A stretch of DNA of 64,000 nucleotides. Source: Flavobacterium panacis (GTDB taxonomy: Bacteria > Bacteroidota > Bacteroidia > Flavobacteriales > Flavobacteriaceae). The stretch is taken from contig NZ_JANKMS010000009.1 of NCBI RefSeq assembly GCF_024649945.1, positions 1-64,000 of the forward strand. The letters are read 5' to 3'. Position numbers and translations under genes: made by a program. Position 1 is the first letter of the stretch; every line of letters starts with the position of its first letter. Of this stretch, positions 60,578 through 64,000 are shown piece after piece. Below the pieces are notes generated by a model that saw nothing but the letters and a program-made list of their open reading frames with translations, did not search any database and was not told the origin of the DNA.

Positions 60578-61441
60578 TTATCGTGATTTGAAATAGCCTA
60601 ATAGTTTAGTAACGTAATTTTCGTCAACTCTGGTATTGACAACTCCGGCTCCTGATTTACGAAATGTATCTTTAAAATAATTCAACTTTTCCTGATAATG
60701 TTTTTCGTAATTCAGACGAACTGTTTTGGAATTAGTATCAACTAATTGAATTTTTCCTGTTTCAGCATCCAGCATTTGAACCATTCCTAAATTCGGAATC
60801 TTTTCTTCGCGCATATCATAAACACGAACACCTGTAATATCATGTTTTTTAGAAGCAATTTTTAAAGTTTGCTCATAAGAATCAGACATAAAATCGGAGA
60901 TCATAAAAACGATGGCTTTCTTTTTTTGAGTTCCAGATAAAAACTTCAACGCCTGTGCGATGTCTGTTTTGTGACTTTTTGGTTCAAATTCGATCAATTC
61001 ACGAATGATGCGAAGTACGTGTGAACGTCCTTTTTTTGGCGGAATATATAATTCTACTGTATCAGAAAATAAGATTAAACCAATTTTATCATTGTTTTGT
61101 GTAGCCGAAAAAGCCATCGTTGCCGCAATTTCGGTTACGATGTCTTTTTTGAATTGATTTTTAGAACCAAAGGATTCAGAACCCGAAATATCAACCATTA
61201 AAACCATGGTCAATTCGCGTTCTTCTTCAAATACTTTAACGTGAGCTTCGTTGTAGCGTGCGGTTACATTCCAATCGATGTTACGAATATCATCTCCGTA
61301 TTGGTATTGACGCACCTCGCTAAACGTCATTCCTCGTCCTTTAAATGAAGAGTGGTATTCTCCCGAAAAGATATGATTGCTCAGTCTCTTCGTTTTGATT
61401 TCTATTTTCCGTACTTTTTTTAAAAGCTCTTTTGTATCCAT
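60578..61441 (-). CDS. DUF58-domain protein
   Basis: This 287-residue cytoplasmic protein has RKIEIKTKRLSNHIFSGEYHSSFKGRGMTFSEVRQYQYGDDIRNIDWNVTAR as the DUF58 core, followed by a degenerate VWA-like fold (MVDISGSESFG). It is the usual partner of MoxR ATPases and is directly downstream of moxR. Confidence 0.93.
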   Translation of the reverse strand: MDTKELLKKVRKIEIKTKRLSNHIFSGEYHSSFKGRGMTFSEVRQYQYGDDIRNIDWNVTARYNEAHVKVFEEERELTMVLMVDISGSESFGSKNQFKKDIVTEIAATMAFSATQNNDKIGLILFSDTVELYIPPKKGRSHVLRIIRELIEFEPKSHKTDIAQALKFLSGTQKKKAIVFMISDFMSDSYEQTLKIASKKHDITGVRVYDMREEKIPNLGMVQMLDAETGKIQLVDTNSKTVRLNYEKHYQEKLNYFKDTFRKSGAGVVNTRVDENYVTKLLGYFKSR

Positions 61442-61448
61442 TTTTTTA

Positions 61449-61520
61449 GTAATTAGTGATTAGTGGTTAGTGAATAGTAAAAGCAAAAGCTAATTACTAA
61501 TCACTATTTACCATTCACTA
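61449..61520. repeat. Word-repeat hairpin (TAATTAGTGATTAGTG type)
   Basis: TTAGTGATTAGTGG words on the left and CTAATTACTAATCACTA words on the right make an imperfect hairpin between moxR and the DUF58 gene. Confidence 0.65.
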
Positions 61521-62525
61521 TTATGGTACCTCAATCTCGTTAACGATTTTGTTGATAATGTCTACAGAAGTAATGTTTTCTGCTTCTGCTTCGTAAGTAA
61601 TTCCAACTCTGTGACGTAATACATCGTGAACAACTGCACGAACGTCTTCTGGAATTACATAACCACGACGTTTGATGAAAGCATAACATTTTGCGGCATT
61701 AGCCAAGTTGATACTTCCACGAGGAGAAGCTCCAAAACTGATAAGTGGTTTTAAATCGGCTAATTTGTATTTTTCTGGGTAACGTGTTGCGAAAATAATA
61801 TCAAGGATATATTTCTCGATTTTTTCGTCCATATAAACCTCACGAACAGCTTCCTGAGCACGTAAAATCTGATCTACAGAAACTACAGGGTTTACTTTTT
61901 CGTAAGATCCTTTTAAGTTTTGACGAATTACAAAACGCTCTTCGTCAATTTTTGGATAATCAATAACAGTTTTCAACATAAAACGGTCAACCTGTGCTTC
62001 AGGAAGTGCATACGTTCCTTCTTGCTCAACTGGGTTTTGTGTTGCTAATACTAAAAACGGACGATCTAATTTGAATGTAGAATCACCAATAGTAACTTGT
62101 TTTTCCTGCATCGCCTCTAACAAAGCTGACTGAACCTTTGCAGGCGCACGGTTAATCTCATCGGCAAGTACGAAATTGGCGAAAATTGGTCCTTTTTTAA
62201 TAGAGAACTCGTTTGCTTTAATATTGTAAATCATGGTTCCGATAACATCGGCAGGTAATAAATCCGGCGTAAACTGGATACGGCTGAAAGAACCTTGAAC
62301 CGCTTGAGAAAGCGTATTAATTGCCAAAGTTTTTGCAAGACCTGGAACTCCTTCCAACAAAATATGCCCTTGTCCAAGCAATCCGATCAATAAACGCTCG
62401 ACCATATGTTTCTGACCCACAATAACTTTGTTCATTTCCATTGTAAGAAGGTCTATAAAAGCACTTTCTCTTTCAATTTTTTCATTTATCGCTCTAATGT
62501 CTAAAGTCGTTGTATTTTCTTCCAT
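61521..62525 (-). CDS. moxR: MoxR-family AAA+ ATPase
   Basis: This 334-residue ATPase has Walker A GVPGLAKT, Walker B ADEINRAPAKVQSALLEAM and the sensor RPFLVLATQNPVEQEG. Such ATPases act as chaperone-like remodelling factors with VWA proteins. It is the first gene of the Bat operon on the minus strand. Confidence 0.96.
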   Translation of the reverse strand: MEENTTTLDIRAINEKIERESAFIDLLTMEMNKVIVGQKHMVERLLIGLLGQGHILLEGVPGLAKTLAINTLSQAVQGSFSRIQFTPDLLPADVIGTMIYNIKANEFSIKKGPIFANFVLADEINRAPAKVQSALLEAMQEKQVTIGDSTFKLDRPFLVLATQNPVEQEGTYALPEAQVDRFMLKTVIDYPKIDEERFVIRQNLKGSYEKVNPVVSVDQILRAQEAVREVYMDEKIEKYILDIIFATRYPEKYKLADLKPLISFGASPRGSINLANAAKCYAFIKRRGYVIPEDVRAVVHDVLRHRVGITYEAEAENITSVDIINKIVNEIEVP

Positions 62526-62737
62526 ATAAATATTTTTAAAACCTTGATTTTAACGCCTAATTTTTGAGAGTGCAAATTGACTATTTTTTAAGAAGTAAGA
62601 TGTTAAAGAATGGTTAAAACTTCGACCAAAGACCTAATTTTAAGGACTAATTGTGAATCTATTTTTATATTTTTAAGAACTTTGATGATTATGTTTTATT
62701 AAAGCATAATTATTACCAAAAATAACGCATAACTATT

Positions 62738-63613
62738 ATGAGCAAAACAGTCTTATCGCCTATTATTTCAGGCACTATGAATTGGGGATTTTGGGATAAA
62801 AACCTTACAACCAAAGAAATGGAAAACATGATACAAGTGAGTATCGAAAACAAAATTACGACTTTTGATCACGCGGATATTTACGGTTCGTATACGACCG
62901 AAGCCGATTTTGGAAAAGCCTTTCACGCTAGTAAAATTGATCGTGAAAAATTACAATTAATTACTAAGTGCGGTATTCAGATGATTGCTGATAAACGTCC
63001 TGAAAACAAAATCAAACATTACGATTATTCTAAAGACTATATTATTAAGTCGGTTGAAGGTTCTTTAAAGAATTTAAAAACAGATTATGTTGATGTTTTT
63101 TTACTACACAGACCAAGTCCATTAATGCAGGCTGACGAAATTGCTGAAGCTGTAGAAAAATTAAAAGGAGAAGGAAAAATCATTGATTTTGGACTTTCGA
63201 ATTTTACAAGTTCACAAACGGAATTAATTCGTCAGAAAACAGAAGTTAGCTATAATCAAGTGCAATTTTCTGCGACACATTATGAAGCGATGACGGACGG
63301 AAGTTTAGATTATATGCAGACTCACGGAATTCGTCCGTTATCATGGAATCCTCTTGGAACTGTTTTTAGAGAAGATACCAAACAAACACGTCGTTTGAAA
63401 AAACTGTTTTCTACTTTATTAGAAAAATACCATTTAGGTGCAGATACACTTTTATTGTCTTGGATTTTAAAACATCCGGCAAAAGTAATTCCGATTGCAG
63501 GAACGGTTAACGTTGCAAGAATTCAATCTTTATCAAAAGCAATCGAATTGGAAATGGATAAAGAAGACTGGTTCGCGATCTGGACAGAAAGTATGGGCGA
63601 CGATGTGCCTTAA
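62738..63613 (+). CDS. Aldo/keto reductase
   Basis: This 291-residue TIM-barrel NADPH oxidoreductase has catalytic residues in the expected order: DHADIYGSY (Asp/Tyr), the Lys in LQLITKCG, and LLHRPSP (His). It resembles the YdhF branch. Substrate unknown. It is divergent from the Bat operon. Confidence 0.92.
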   Translation: MSKTVLSPIISGTMNWGFWDKNLTTKEMENMIQVSIENKITTFDHADIYGSYTTEADFGKAFHASKIDREKLQLITKCGIQMIADKRPENKIKHYDYSKDYIIKSVEGSLKNLKTDYVDVFLLHRPSPLMQADEIAEAVEKLKGEGKIIDFGLSNFTSSQTELIRQKTEVSYNQVQFSATHYEAMTDGSLDYMQTHGIRPLSWNPLGTVFREDTKQTRRLKKLFSTLLEKYHLGADTLLLSWILKHPAKVIPIAGTVNVARIQSLSKAIELEMDKEDWFAIWTESMGDDVP

Positions 63614-63666
63614 TTTTTAAGTATTCAGTCTCAGTTTTTAGTTTTCAGTTTTGTTCTGAAAAAATA

Positions 63667-63794
63667 AACACATAGAAACATAGATTTCTTATGCTTTTAA
63701 AGAGGTTTTTTTAGCGTTTCACTTTCACATAGCTATGTGAATTGATGCAAATGAAATGCCTTTTTAAGAAAGTAATACTATGTTTCTATGTGTT
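63667..63794. repeat. Nested word-repeat element (AACACATAGAAACATAG type)
   Basis: Perfect 17-bp outer arms (63667-63683 and 63778-63794) enclose a perfect 16-bp palindrome TCACATAGCTATGTGA (63725-63740) and an imperfect A/T-rich stem. It lies between the aldo/keto reductase and the SDR gene. Confidence 0.85.
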
Positions 63795-63811
63795 AAAACA
63801 AAATATTTACA

Positions 63812-64000
63812 ATGAAAAAAACAGTTTTAATTACTGGTGCTACGAGCGGAATTGGAAAAGCAACCGCTCAGATTTTAGCAAAAAACAATTATAAAGTGGT
63901 GCTTTGCGGAAGACGTAAAGACCGTTTAGAAGAACTTCAAAAAGAACTTTCTGCTTTTACTGAAGTGCATTCTTTAGCATTTGATGTTCGTGATAAAAAA
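63812..64000 (+). CDS. SDR-family oxidoreductase (cut by the window end)
   Basis: The first 63 residues of a short-chain dehydrogenase/reductase are visible. MKKTVLITGATSGIGKATAQ carries the TGxxxGxG cofactor motif, and CGRRKDRLEEL is the arginine that favours NADP. The frame is open to the window edge. Confidence 0.9.
   Translation, partial: MKKTVLITGATSGIGKATAQILAKNNYKVVLCGRRKDRLEELQKELSAFTEVHSLAFDVRDKK

Overview
The window is a low-GC, gene-dense bacterial chromosome segment from the phylum Bacteroidota, most likely a Flavobacterium. The signs are TonB-dependent receptors with N-terminal carboxypeptidase-regulatory domains, a complete Bat (aerotolerance) operon, flavobacterial tyrosine and tryptophan catabolic dioxygenases, and promoters of the Bacteroidota form TTG-N18 to N21-TAnnTTTG. 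Assignments rest on reading motifs by eye; no database search was possible. No tRNA, rRNA, CRISPR array, transposase or integrase was seen.

Layout. 1-6.9 kb (minus): an operon of TonB receptor, DUF4876-type lipoprotein, DUF6850-type barrel and di-haem cytochrome c peroxidase, ending beside a hexanucleotide tandem repeat. 7.2-14.7 kb: gpsA, a large MORN/YwqK-repeat protein, iron-dependent alcohol dehydrogenase, a secreted DJ-1/Hsp31-like protein divergent from a LysR regulator, and a PKD lipoprotein. 14.8-25.6 kb (plus): a 14-gene NAD+/ADP-ribose island, the most notable part of the window. 26-31.5 kb: a housekeeping block (nadD, gmk, yicC) with two unknown genes, an ArsC-like protein, DinB, RlpA and a membrane protein. 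31.6-36.8 kb: an Oar-like TonB receptor and pgi. 36.9-44.5 kb: small unknown genes, an M23 peptidase, tryptophan 2,3-dioxygenase, a DUF3108 protein, a candidate small RNA, hppD and hmgA. 44.8-52.5 kb: a patatin/barrel protein, uvrC, an aspartoacylase-like protein, 5-formyltetrahydrofolate cyclo-ligase and a YfbK-like VWA lipoprotein. 52.5-62.5 kb (minus): an unknown gene and the moxR-DUF58-batABCDE operon. 62.7-64 kb: an aldo/keto reductase and a truncated SDR.

The NAD island starts with a Nudix/winged-helix (NrtR-like) regulator. It is followed by a short PRPP-synthetase homologue, a PARG-type macro protein, a nucleoside deoxyribosyltransferase-like protein, a small helical protein with a VWA-like protein, a short adenylosuccinate-synthetase paralogue, NADAR, a MacroD-type macro protein, a Poa1/TARG1-like macro protein, KptA/Tpt1, a metallophosphoesterase, an ADP-ribosylglycohydrolase and a NAMPT-type transferase. 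The set can plausibly strip ADP-ribose from protein, DNA or RNA, process the ADP-ribose phosphates made by KptA, and return nicotinamide to NAD+. No obvious ADP-ribosylating writer is present. Two operator-like palindromes with centres 52 bp apart flank the promoter of the second gene and are good candidates for the regulator's binding sites.

Many intergenic gaps carry flavobacterial hairpin elements built from short words repeated locally. Others carry REP-like palindromes.
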